Origin: Notospermus geniculatus
Lineage: Eukaryota; Nemertea; Pilidiophora; Heteronemertea; Lineidae
DNA: 64,000 bases
Direction: 5' to 3'
Assembly (NCBI GenBank): GCA_002633025.1
Contig: NMRB01000125.1
Span: forward strand, 1-64,000
This document shows positions 1 through 9,867 of this stretch, piece after piece (positions within the stretch are counted from its first letter, which is position 1; each line of letters opens with the position of its first letter). Both the position numbers and the translations under genes were made by a program. The notes below the pieces were generated by a model that was not told the origin of the DNA, searched no databases, and was given only the letters and a program-made list of their open reading frames with translations.

Positions 1-442
1 TTTATTAGACCCGCCGAGCTCGCCGGGGCTAATTCAGACAGGTGTGTCACCCGGGCTTTTAGATTGGTGTAAGCACAATAAACACGGCAATTTCTAGTTA
101 TCAAACCTGGCGACAGATGGTGCAGTAAGTGTGTTGCATATTGCGCATGTGCTAACAAAAAAAACCTTGAAATTTGAGCCGCAAGCGCGGCCTCTCTCGT
201 GGGTTTTTTCAAGCAGGGGGAAGATGAAAAGTTGCACGTGTAATCCGCTCTTTAATGTAAGAAAGGTGAAAATTCTATAAGTGCAGAAACCAGCAATCCT
301 ACTAAAATGTTTTTGGGAAGAAAGGTCATCAAGAGCTGATATGAGACTGATGGTCAGAATTGGGCCTACTCACATATTTGAGTGAGATTTTTCTGGTGAA
401 GGAAAATTATATCATTTGTATATTTGACAGCACTGTACTTAC
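1..442 (-). other. Probable intron of the GPCR gene
   Basis: This stretch lies downstream (minus strand) of the splice donor of the GPCR exon, so it is read as the start of an intron whose next exon is beyond the left edge. A purine-rich and AT-rich composition is all that is visible, with no second exon, repeat or RNA gene recognised. Confidence 0.5.
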
Positions 443-795
443 TGAAAGAGGAGTTCACGCCTTGTAATGAAAGCCCCAAGCCCCCACAACGTTTCAGGCC
501 AGGGAAATTCCAAAGCTTGCTGCGTCAGCATTGCAGTGTCTGCAACTGCCATGGCCGTCATATAAATACACGGCGACAGACCTCTGTTATGTTTCCGATT
601 CGCAACAAAAATTGAAATGATGTTTCCTGGGATTCCAATGGTTACTGGTAAAATCCAGACATAATTTGTCAAGATGGTGTAAAACGTAAAGAGCCACGAT
701 AAGGATTCTTTATCCTCTGCATCCTCCTGTTCCACAGTTAATTTTGTCTGCTGATGAAAGGTTGGGTCTTCCTGGGGCCGTGTGATTAGAGCCAT
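443..795 (-). CDS. Rhodopsin-family (class A) GPCR, first coding exon, partial
   Basis: The exon encodes about 117 residues from an ATG at 795-793. A charged extracellular N-terminus of about 35 residues is followed by TM1 carrying the GN signature (GIPGNIISIFVANRK), a short first intracellular loop, and TM2 with the conserved aspartate (YMTAMAVADTAML). These are class A GPCR landmarks, and the style resembles invertebrate neuropeptide receptors of the FMRFamide-receptor type. The frame meets a stop at 439-441, but a strong donor GTAAGT (442-437, minus strand) cuts the exon just before it. The rest of the receptor (TM3 to TM7) should therefore lie beyond the left edge. No ligand can be assigned. 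A broken receptor fragment is possible but less likely given the well-placed donor. Confidence 0.72.
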
Positions 796-1407
796 TGAAT
801 ATACAGTCTTGTTGAGATTGCCAGTTCAATTTTCAGCATGACAATCAAGAGAGGTTTTTTGTGCCTTCTCTGGTGTAATTCGGAACTGTTCTCAATATCT
901 CATATTATATATGAGGATTTATCTTTGTAATCGAAGTGATTTGTAATTTAAACCTTTACATGTACTAACCCCTCGCTGTGTTACCGGTACATTTTTTTTC
1001 TGGTGACAGTAATATTCTGGTGAGAGTCATGTGTCATGTAGGTATCAGTGCTTTGTTGAAGGGTGCATCAAATATCAGAATATGGTCGGTGATTGATTTT
1101 TTTTGTGCCCTTTATACTTGGTGTACCATAACTTAGTGTAGCCTGATACACTGTTCTCAGATTTCTCAAATAAATATGAGGACCTGTGTGCCAGTGTATC
1201 CTTTGTAATGAGTAATAAAAAACACAAGATTAGGCCTGTACCCAGAACAAATTTTCCAGGTTGGAAACTTATACACTTCATGTATTTCTACCCCAGAGTC
1301 CTTTATGTTCACGAAGTTTCTATCAATGATAAAAAGTTGCAAGTAAAATGTTGGAATCTTTATTCATGAAATTTTCAAATAAAAAAGGGTGGGCTCTAAA
1401 TTACAGC
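796..1407. other. Upstream region of the GPCR exon, no gene seen
   Basis: This is AT-rich sequence between the GPCR start codon and the pogo element. It may contain the 5' UTR or promoter of the receptor, but no motif is clear enough to name. Confidence 0.4.
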
Positions 1408-1667
1408 TACCGTATTTTCGCGACTATTGGGCGCACCTGACTATAAGGCGCACCCATATTCGGCCAGGAAAAGTCCGTACATTGGGCGCACCGGACCATA
1501 AGGCGCGCCCAACTTAGGGCTACGTAACATGCATGAGCAATCATCAATCAACCATGTCAACATCATGCATGTCATGGATGTCGTCGAAGAGTCGACCTGC
1601 ACAGCCACAGCAGCACAGGAGGTGACCTTAATCTGTGGCCGCAACTTGCCGTAGGTACCACTGATAA

Positions 1668-1875
1668 CTTAGAAATAAAGTATGATGTTGTTACGAAACT
1701 CGTATTTTGATCCAAAAAGAAAACAGACATCGTCATGAGTCATGACTGCACTGTCAGTGACAGTGTGTCACTTGTCTTTTTGGTATCAACCCGTGGTAGA
1801 AATAAAGTATGATGTTGTTGCGAAACTCGTATTTTGATCCAAAAAGAAAACTGAGCACTGTCACTAGTCTTTTTG
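1668..1875. repeat. Tandem duplication of about 130 bp inside the pogo element
   Basis: The block starting AGAAATAAAGTATGATGTTG occurs at about 1668 and again at about 1797, each followed by GATCCAAAAAGAAAAC and later by a GTCTTTTTGGTATC stretch. The last two are near inverted copies of each other, so each unit can fold. Confidence 0.7.
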
Positions 1876-2526
1876 GTATCAAAATACACCTGTTGTTTGT
1901 CTTATTTATTCATGATATCACGATATCCACTGCTGACTGCACTGCCGACGGCCATTCACCATGTTGACGATNTCAGACAATGAAGGCGCCGTGAGGCTAA
2001 CAATGTCTGTCACAAGTGCAGCACAAAATTCTATGAAAAGACAAATTATCTTTCAATAAATTTCTTTTATTTACATATAATTTAATAAAGCACATTGTGA
2101 TGGAGTATATATTTACAAGATATCTTCCAAATTCACACCGAGATTGGGCCTAAAGACCAAAGGACGGCGGTACTAGGCACACTGAGTACGGCCGACAAAG
2201 CACATGACAGAGCACAACCTTGGTATCCATGGCTACGGTCAGCCTATCTTTTGTTGGGGTAGTTAATTAATTGTGATCAGACAAACAAATAGGGCAATTA
2301 GCATTCCAAACAATGTTAAACTACATGTACACGGCATGCACTGATGAGTGATCCTCGCTCACATGGCTCAATATGTTGCACATCTGTTCTAATGCTAATA
2401 TGAGAAAGTTTCAAGTAAAATGTAAGGGCAGAGTCAACAAATAGGCTAATGCTAATATAATATGAGAAAGTCCAAATCATATGCAAGGGTTCAGTCCTAT
2501 AAAACACGGTGATTCGGTCCCGAAAC

Positions 2527-3834
2527 TCAAGGGCGATCATGAGTGTCCCACTCGTCACTTTCGAATCCTTCGAAGTCAGACTCCTCCGAGTCAGAATGGA
2601 ACAGCTGGGCAATGGCGGGATCAAGGGCTGCTGCATTATCTGTCGTTTCCATCATTTCGTCCTCGTCGTCGGTGACGAAATCAGTTGGCCGATCAATGAT
2701 CCCTGCTTTCACGAATCCGTTTGTAATTGTCTTTTCCGAGATGGACCTCCAAGCATCCACGATCCACTGCGTGACCTGAGCATACGTAGCTCGACGTTGG
2801 CGGCCTGTCTTCGTGAAGGTGTGCTCCCCACTCATCATCCACTGCTCCCAGGTATAACGAAGGTGAGACTTAAATGCGTGATTGACACTAATATCCAGTG
2901 GCTGCAGTTTCTTTGTGAGGCCTCCTGGAATGACGGCTAGCGTGCTATTCGTTTTCTTCACCTGTGCCTTGATGTCATCTGTGATATGCGCCCTCATCGA
3001 GTCGTATACCAGCAAGGAGGGTGCCGTGTGGAAAAAACCTCCCGGACGTTTCACGTACGCCTCCTGTATCCACTCGGACATCTTGTTCTCATCCATCCAA
3101 CCTTTCGGATTAACTTTAATGACGGCCCCTGGTGGAAACTTCTCTTTCGGCATAGTTTTCCTTTTGAAAATCACCATCGGTGGCATCTTCTTCCCGTCGG
3201 CGGTGCAAGCCAAGACGACCGTGAAACTTGTCTTCTCATTTCCTGTTGTCCGAATTGAGACCGTGCTGGCTCCTTGCTGTTCTACCGTGCGGGACATCGG
3301 GATGTCGAATGTCAGCGGCACCTCGTCCATGTTCGATATATGTTCTGGCCTAATCTTCTTCTCAACAATCTTTTCTTTCACGAATGTACGAAATGTCTCG
3401 ACCTTTTCTTCCCAGTCAGGGGGCAGTTTCTGGCAGAGCGTAGTTCGGGTACGAATGCTTAGGTTTTTTCTTTTCATAAACCTGAAGCACCAGGATGGTC
3501 CGCCGTGGAAATCGTCAACTTTCATCTCTTTAGCGATCGTCTGCGCTTTTAATCGTATCGTGACCGTGTTGACGCCTCTCCCGTTTTCTCTCTGCTCAAT
3601 CACCCACTGCTCGACGCGGTCCTCCAAATCAGGCCATCTTGCCTTATGCCCCCTAAAAGATTTCTGCGTCTTCTTCACTTGACGTAATGCATCCTCTTGT
3701 TTTCTCCACTTCCGCACCATCGATTCGTTTATCCCGAATTCCCGGCCTGCTGCCCGATTTCCATGCTCTCTGGCGAACTCTACAGCTTTCAGCTTCAACT
3801 CGGCTTTGTAGGCGTGTCGCTTAGTGGAAGGCAT
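2527..3834 (-). CDS. Pogo/Tigger-like transposase, 435 residues, intact
   Basis: This enzyme would cut and paste the surrounding element in the nucleus. Residues about 7-52 form a Brinker-type helix-turn-helix (HGNRAAGREFG...VRKWRK), as in the domesticated protein POGK. Residues about 64-130 form a CENP-B-type DNA-binding HTH. Residues about 145-380 form the DDE_1 catalytic domain, with candidate catalytic acids D170 (ISNMDE), D278 (LLVYDSMRAH) and D314 (LQPLDISVN). The last two are separated by 35 residues (DD35D). The tail is acidic and serine-rich. The frame is open from ATG to stop, all three acids are present and the length is normal, so the gene may still be functional. It is the only gene of its transposon. 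A domesticated gene is less likely because matching TIRs and a TA target-site duplication flank it. Confidence 0.93.
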   Translation of the reverse strand: MPSTKRHAYKAELKLKAVEFAREHGNRAAGREFGINESMVRKWRKQEDALRQVKKTQKSFRGHKARWPDLEDRVEQWVIEQRENGRGVNTVTIRLKAQTIAKEMKVDDFHGGPSWCFRFMKRKNLSIRTRTTLCQKLPPDWEEKVETFRTFVKEKIVEKKIRPEHISNMDEVPLTFDIPMSRTVEQQGASTVSIRTTGNEKTSFTVVLACTADGKKMPPMVIFKRKTMPKEKFPPGAVIKVNPKGWMDENKMSEWIQEAYVKRPGGFFHTAPSLLVYDSMRAHITDDIKAQVKKTNSTLAVIPGGLTKKLQPLDISVNHAFKSHLRYTWEQWMMSGEHTFTKTGRQRRATYAQVTQWIVDAWRSISEKTITNGFVKAGIIDRPTDFVTDDEDEMMETTDNAAALDPAIAQLFHSDSEESDFEGFESDEWDTHDRP

Positions 3835-4593
3835 CTTACTTGTATTGAATTCGTATCTTCGTATGTCGTGGGTCTTGTAGCTTGTTCAGGATGATCTGAT
3901 TAGAAACGAAATTTGCCCCCTTTTATAATTAGGGCCTGGATCACAAACCCCCCAAGCTAACCAAAATATGCAAATTATCGCCCCGAAAGTGAGCGCTTTA
4001 ATTGGTTCCGAATATTAGTGTACTGGTTGGCTAATTTCGCTTGACTAACATGCCTAATTTGCATATTATTTTTCTGTAGAACACTTTTTTCAGCTGTTTC
4101 AAATACATCATGTTATGATTTAACCTCTTTGACAAGAATGGATCTATGAGAAAGTGCGTGCAAAACTGAACATTTTCGTACTCGAATGAAAAAAATCGGT
4201 TGAGATTTGGCGGAATTGAAAAAAATCTCTGAGGTGACCCCCAATATCACACCACTGCAGCGAAAATGGAAAAAACAACACTGACGATGGGAATTGAGAG
4301 AAATAAAACCAACATTAGCAATTTCATTTCTCTAGATTTCCATTTGATTTCAGTACGATATATTTAATCTATTTACCGATTACAAATAAAATTCGATACA
4401 AAAGTACAATATCGCCTGATGAGATGACCCCGGAAACATTCTAAAAGTCTCGTGCTGGCCCATCAATACTCCACGTGGTGTCATCAATTCATAGCGGTGG
4501 ATCTGGGAACCAATCTAGTGGATTTGAAACACGAATCGCGGGAGTTGTGCAAGACTGACACGTGACTAAATCAAGATTAAAACCATGGAAAAT

Positions 4594-4691
4594 CACAGGT
4601 GTTTGTCTCGAAGTTCGAGTATAAATGTACACATCATGTACACAATGTGTATATGGTGAGTACATCTCGAACTTCGGGACAAACACCTGTG
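4594..4691. repeat. 98-bp hairpin (palindromic insertion) inside the pogo element
   Basis: The arm CACAGGTGTTTGTC-TCGAAGTTCGA is repeated inverted at the other end (TCGAACTTCG-GGACAAACACCTGTG). A second, smaller palindrome of GTACACA-type sequence lies in the loop. It looks like a very short MITE nested in the larger element. Confidence 0.75.
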
Positions 4692-5155
4692 TGGAAAATG
4701 GCCGTCGCAACTTCGAACATGTCGAAATGTGGCGGTCCATCCACAAAATGTGTTCAAATCACTGCTTTTGCTTGTTCTTTTATTTCAATTGTACATTATG
4801 ACAGACTTGACCCATGTTAAGGAGTATATCTGAAGCACCAAGCAGTAGTGACTGGATATATTTCACGGTAATTTCTCTGCCTATCGGCCGTCAACTACCT
4901 GACTACACTGACATGACTGAACTGAAAGTGAACTGTGAACGACGACGACCATGACGACTGATGACGAGCCACAAGGGCCTACCGTGAATTTTTGACCGCC
5001 TGAAATTTTTTGTGGCTACCCACAACTTTTCATTGTCTCGAGCCACAGATTAGGCGCACCGAACTATAAGCCGCACCCCCGAATTTGGGCCGTTTTTGAG
5101 AAAAAAGGCCGCGCCTTATAGTCGCGAAAATACGGTATATATAGCCTAGTATGCA

Positions 5156-5535
5156 TTTTGGTTCCCGAAGCCACCACTAGGGCTAGAAGGCTTCGGCTCT
5201 GGCTGCCATCTTTGCGACAAAAACTCGTCATGGATCTATTTATAGATCATTACATGTTGACATCACGAGTTATTTTTACTTTAGAATAGGGTAACAAATA
5301 GCCACGTGGGTGCTAAATGTAATCGAACATGCCGAATCTCGCGGAATGGCAAGTTTCTTGATGAGAATGTTTGTATGTGTTGCAGATCTGTAACAAAAGC
5401 TCAAAATCATCGCCGTTTTTTAGACTGGGAAAATGAAATTTTACAGGAAAATGGACTCCAACAATGACGTCAACAATAAAATGGCAGGCAGAGCCGAAGC
5501 CTTCTAGCCCTAGCGGTGGCTTCGGGAACCAAAAA
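5156..5535. mobile_element. Non-autonomous TIR element (MITE), about 380 bp
   Basis: Left arm 5156-5202 (TTTTGGTTCCCGAAGCCACC...) and right arm 5488-5535 are inverted copies about 47 bp long with few mismatches. The core is AT-rich with no coding capacity. It starts 20 bp after the pogo element. A target duplication is not clear and the family is not assigned. Confidence 0.8.
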
Positions 5536-5556
5536 GAGCTATATGGTGAAAAAAAT

Positions 5557-6530
5557 GGGTATTGGTAAACAGAGAAATCAAGAAATGAAGAAATCGAGAA
5601 CTCCCATGATCGATTAGTTTAACCATCACCTATGGAATGCCAAAGTGGAATTTATTCAAGACTGATTTTTCGTTCAAGATTTGAAAAAGTACAGTCCAAT
5701 AATTTAATTTCCAAGAACTGTACAATCCTCCAAGATTTATAAAATATTGTCCAATATCTGAAAAATTTCGTCCAAGATTGTCACGTGCGTCTTGCCAAGA
5801 TGCACGTGACCACAAAACTGATGACGTCATGAAGTGCATGAATAACCCGGGTGCATTTCGTCATTTTCATGAATTTTCTTTTTGCATGGCAACTTTGACG
5901 TCTTGGACACTTCCAGTAAACAGCCATGCAGTAGGGTCATTGCTCAAAAGGGCTGAAAATTTACGCTATACCTCCTCTGGGGTTTGGAATAGGGAGACAA
6001 GACCAACCCCTACAACTTTTCAAAAGGGACCCATAGTAAATTCTCAAGCACTTAGGAGCTGCAGGCCTAATTCGAGACACTTCCGGTAAGCAACCATACA
6101 GTGGGATTATTGCAAGAAGGGGCTGAAAATTAACGCTATACCTACCATAATTTGGGAATAGGGAGATAAGACCAATCCCGACAACTTTTCAAAAGGGACC
6201 TATAGTAAATTCTCAAGCACTTAGGAGCTGTAGGCCTAGTTCGAGGCTATCGTTCATTTCATGATTTATGCTGAATATCAACCTCACTACACTTGACCAC
6301 AAATGAGCGAAGGACCGAAGCCTGGACCCTGAACTGCGCCACAAGGCTCAATATCATCAATCCAGGTTTCTTTAGTGTAGGGGATGTTCTGCACAATGAC
6401 CTACTATGCTTGTCTTTATTTCGGCAATAACTGCCCATACTGAATAGATGCAGAACGGCATAGGTCCAACTAATCGATCTTGGGAGTTCTCGATTTCTTC
6501 ATTTCTTGATTTCTCTGTTTACCAATACCC
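5557..6530. mobile_element. Non-autonomous element with about 60-bp TIRs
   Basis: The arm at 5557-5617 (GGGTATTGGTAAACAGAGAA...) is an inverted, almost perfect copy of 6470-6530. No transposase is present. The core contains a 170-bp tandem duplication (5907-6245). It abuts the preceding MITE, so three elements lie end to end between 1410 and 6530. Confidence 0.8.
5907..6245. repeat. Two tandem copies of a 170-bp unit
   Basis: Each unit begins ACACTTCC(A/G)GTAA and contains GGGCTGAAAATT, AACTTTTCAAAAGGGACC and CTCAAGCACTTAGGAGCTG. The two units (5907-6076 and 6077-6245) differ at scattered bases, so the duplication is not very recent. Confidence 0.8.
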
Positions 6531-7000
6531 GAAAAAAATACAAATATATAGTGATGAAAAGTTGGACAGGCAAAAAAGCAGGATACAGAACAGAGCACAA
6601 TTGACCTTTACCCACGTACATGTATGTCACATGGAAGGTATGCTCCAAATCATTGCCTATGGTGTACCGGTACGTCACACGTCTCTTCCACGTGACCACC
6701 AGCACCACATGCGAATGACGTAACATCTTCACTGCGTGCCTTAGGCACCGCACGTCATCCAGAAAGATATGGGATGGTAATTATCTCCCCGCTTTTTGAA
6801 AAAAGTCGGGGAGATATTGTTTTACCCTCCGCCGTCAGTCCGGCTGTCCGGCCGTCCGGCTGTCCGTCCGTCCGAAAGTGATATCTCCTCCTAGACCGTT
6901 CAACAGAGGAGCTTGAAACTTTGGTATATATTAGGTACTCATCCACTATTGTGCACAACACTCTTGGAATTTCGATCCAACTCCCTGTCTTTCCACCAGA

Positions 7001-7215
7001 CCAAAGGGTCTAATAAGATATCTATCCTGATTCAACAAGGATTGTAGGTCAGTCATGTGGTGTTAACCCCTTCCCAGCAAAGACCAAGGGTCTAATAAGA
7101 TATCTGCCTTGATTCAACAAGGATTGTAGCCCAATCATGTGGCGTTAACCCCTTCCCACCCAAGTCCAAGGGGTCTAATAAGGTATCATCTCAATTCACC
7201 AAATATTGTAGGTCT
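7001..7215. repeat. About 82-bp tandem repeat, 2.6 copies
   Basis: The units contain CCAAGGGTCTAATAAGATATC, then TTCAACAAGGATTGTAG and GTTAACCCCTTCCCA, repeated at about 7001, 7083 and 7165. The third unit is partial and more diverged. Confidence 0.8.
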
Positions 7216-7229
7216 GGGGCCTTGGAGCC

Positions 7230-8010
7230 AGTACTTCCATGATTTCCATAACTTCCATGATTTCCACAACTTCCATGACCTTGTGACCCACTTAAAGACC
7301 AGTGGAGCCAAGGTAGTCATGTTTGGTATCAAACTAAAGCTTATGAAGTCTATGTTAACTGACCTACTTCCATGACCTAGTAATCTACTTAAAGACCAAT
7401 GGAGCCAAGGTAGTCATGTTTGGTATCAAACAAAAGGTAATGAAGTGTAGGTTTGAACTGCCCTACTTTCATGACCTAGTGACCTACTTAAAGACCAATA
7501 GAAGTGTAGGTTTGAACTGCCCTACTTTCATGACCTAGTGACCTACTTAAAGACTAGTAGAGCCAAGGTAGTCATGTTTGGTATCAAACTGAAGCTTATG
7601 AAGTGTAGGTTTGAACTGACCTATTTTTATGACCTAGTGACCTACTTGAAGACCAGTGGAGTCAAGGTAGCCATGTTTGGTATCAAACTAAAGCTGATGA
7701 AGTGTACGTTTGAACTGACCTACTTCCATGACGCAGTGACCTACTTAAAGACCAGTGGCGCCAAAGTAGTCATGTATGGTATCAAATGAAAGGTAATGAA
7801 GTGTAAGTTTGAACTGACCTGCTCCCATGACCTACGTAAAGACCAGTGGAGCCAAGGTAGTCATGTTTGGTATCAAACTCAAGCTGCTGAAGTGTATGTT
7901 TGAACTGACCTACTTCCATGACCTTGTGACCTACTTATAGACCAGTGGAGCCAAGGGAGTCATGTTTGGTATCAAACTGAAGCTAATGAAATAGAGGTTT
8001 GAACTGACAC
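7230..8010. repeat. About 105-bp minisatellite, seven to eight copies
   Basis: The recurring motif is CATGACCTAGTGACCTACTT, then AAGACCAGTGGAGCCAAGG, TAGTCATGTTTGGTATCAAA and GAAGTGTAGGTTTGAACTGA. Copies differ by substitutions and partial units. Apparent reading frames here are products of the repeat. Confidence 0.85.
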
Positions 8011-8100
8011 ATCTACTCCTATCGTGCATCAGTTGAACAGTTTCTTTCATACATCATAAACATGTCAGCTAAGCGTCCAGGCCCATGGGCCTCTTGTTTC

Positions 8101-9209
8101 ACTTCTAGCATACCAAGGGAGATACTTAGCCTCAGGTACCCCCAGGGGGTCCCCTCAGAGAGACCCAGGTCATTGAAAAAAGATGGCCCTTCAAGCACTT
8201 TCATGCTCTTTTATTCGGTTTATTGCTTTTAAATGAGAAAGGATTGCAAAAATAACTTGAGATTTTCACTCCAAAGCATATTTTCTGATTTTCTGACCTC
8301 TTGACCTTGACCCCTTGGATCAAGGTCAAGAGATCACCTGAGTGCACTTTTTTAGGTCAATGTAAAGGTTACATACTCATCTATATCATGTCAAAGTTTC
8401 ATGACAATCCATCCGCTTTCCAATTTTTGGTGAATTATTAGGTCTTGAAATGGTTTTTTTGGGGGACCTAAACAGAATTCCGCTCTGTGGGAGAGGTTAC
8501 GTAATTCGGATATATCCGGTAGCCATCCACGAAGGGTTAAGTAAATATGATATATCATGATTATACATTTTGAATATAAATATACCTTCAATGTACAGCA
8601 TTGCAATGCACTACATATAGGTTGTTGAACCTGCAAGTTACACGATTCCTCTGAGATTTCACAAAAGTGAGGCTCACTGTTGGTGTATAAACAAACACAA
8701 CAACACAAGTACAAAGAACATCTGCAAAAATCCATCAGTCATAGAGCTTATCTGAGACAAGACAATATTTTGACAACACTCACTATCAACAGCAATTGAA
8801 AGAACACCATACATGTAATAAGCCAGGCCCATAATTTCAATCACTATCAGCATTGGGCTAAAACTACAGTTCCACCATGTAACAGCAAATGACTGCCACT
8901 ACCAGACAATGGGGGCAGTGCTATCAGTCTACTTGGACTAGGGCAAGTAAAAATGTTAAATCAAGACCTGAGCGACAAATACAGCATTATTAACTCTGAA
9001 GACAATGCAAACTGCAAAATCCACCAATAAAAGCAAATCACTAAGTCACTCCGCCACTAGCAGATGAGAGCATGCTATTGGTGTTCTTTGACAAGGGCAG
9101 GTAAAAATGTGTGCTAATCTGAGAAAACCAGCGACAAGTGCCCCAGGACGAAAAGTTAATGATTACACTAACAGCAATGTTCACTCCATGAAGACTGAAC
9201 TCAATAATA
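8101..9209. other. Intergenic, no gene seen
   Basis: The stretch includes a short TTGACCTTGACC...GGTCAAG fold near 8300, otherwise AT-rich sequence. No splice-framed conserved peptide was recognised. Confidence 0.4.
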
Positions 9210-9597
9210 TTAAAGCGAATGGCTCGCAGGGTTTGTTTACATTTTTGGTGGTACCTTCCATAGAGAGTGAATCTAGCCTCCAGGCAAAGCCGCGCTCCAG
9301 CCATATGCAACACCTGTGCAAATATGCGCATGTAAACACTGGGAACGAGGTTCCATTAAAAATTTGTTAAAATAGGTTAATGACGTTTTCAAATTCAGTA
9401 GGTCAAGATGTACATTTTGTACTATTCCCATTGATTTTGAAGCAGCAGATTTTGCAGAATACGCCTCCAAAGTTTGGCTGTCTAATGCATTTCCCATTAA
9501 ACTAAAATCCTTCTTTTGCCTTTTTCTCAAAATGGTGCTTGATATCGATGACCAACTGTCATGGCGCACAACAAACCCCGCGAGCCATTCGCTTTAA
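9210..9597. mobile_element. TTAA-flanked MITE, about 388 bp
   Basis: The ends read TTAAAGCGAATGGCTCGC at 9210 and the inverse, GCGAGCCATTCGCTTTAA, ending at 9597. Both ends coincide with TTAA, which suggests a TTAA-targeting family (piggyBac or Kolobok type). The element lies between the minisatellite repeat and the 3' end of LCLAT1. Confidence 0.65.
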
Positions 9598-9867
9598 GAG
9601 GCAACGAGAGGCAATTCTTCAGCAATGAGTTGATGACCTTACACTACAGGGTTGTTAAGGCCCTTGTCACTGCCTGGAGACTTTTAGGCCTGGTTTTCTC
9701 TGACTGGGTCACAATACTGAATCAAGAGCCAAGTGTGCCGGATATTGCATTATTAGCACTAAAGGCAGAATGGGTTCAGCACTTAAAATCCCACCCTAGT
9801 GTACATGTATGACAGAATCTGCTACCATTCTCGTTCTATCTTCATTAGAAATCAGCAGAATGATGCC

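Larger units (their letters stand above)
1410..5135 (-). mobile_element. Complete pogo/Tigger-like DNA transposon (Tc1/mariner superfamily)
   Basis: Terminal inverted repeats begin CCGTATTTTCGCGACTAT on the left (1410) and on the complement of the right end (5135). The element is flanked by a TA duplication (1408-1409 and 5136-5137), the target site of Tc1/mariner/pogo elements. Subterminal repeats of the type TATAAGGCGCACC occur several times inside both ends. It encodes one transposase on the minus strand (2527-3834). At 3726 bp it is longer than many pogo elements. The extra length is non-coding and includes a 130-bp tandem duplication near 1668-1875, a hairpin at 4594-4691, and a single N at 1972. 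Open transposase plus matched ends suggest recent activity. Confidence 0.9.
6780..8100. mobile_element. Dispersed repeat with internal minisatellite, ending GGCCCATGGGCCTCTTGTT
   Basis: The left part carries a stem (CTCCCCG...CGGGGAG) and a GTCCG-rich tract (6838-6873). The body is two tandem arrays (7001-7215 and 7230-8010), and the right end is GGCCCATGGGCCTCTTGTT near 8080-8099. A shorter copy with the same minisatellite unit and the same right end lies at 16160-16449, so this is a dispersed family and not a local array. No protein is encoded. The superfamily is not assigned. A Helitron-like or other non-autonomous element is possible. Confidence 0.6.

Noticed and set aside
2882-3682. Long open frame (266 codons) on the plus strand
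   Set aside because: It lies wholly within the transposase gene on the opposite strand and shows no domain. It is a shadow of that coding sequence.
7538-7789. Frame with repeated KVVMFGIKLKLMK-type peptide
   Set aside because: A product of the 105-bp minisatellite. The repeat units change frame elsewhere in the array.
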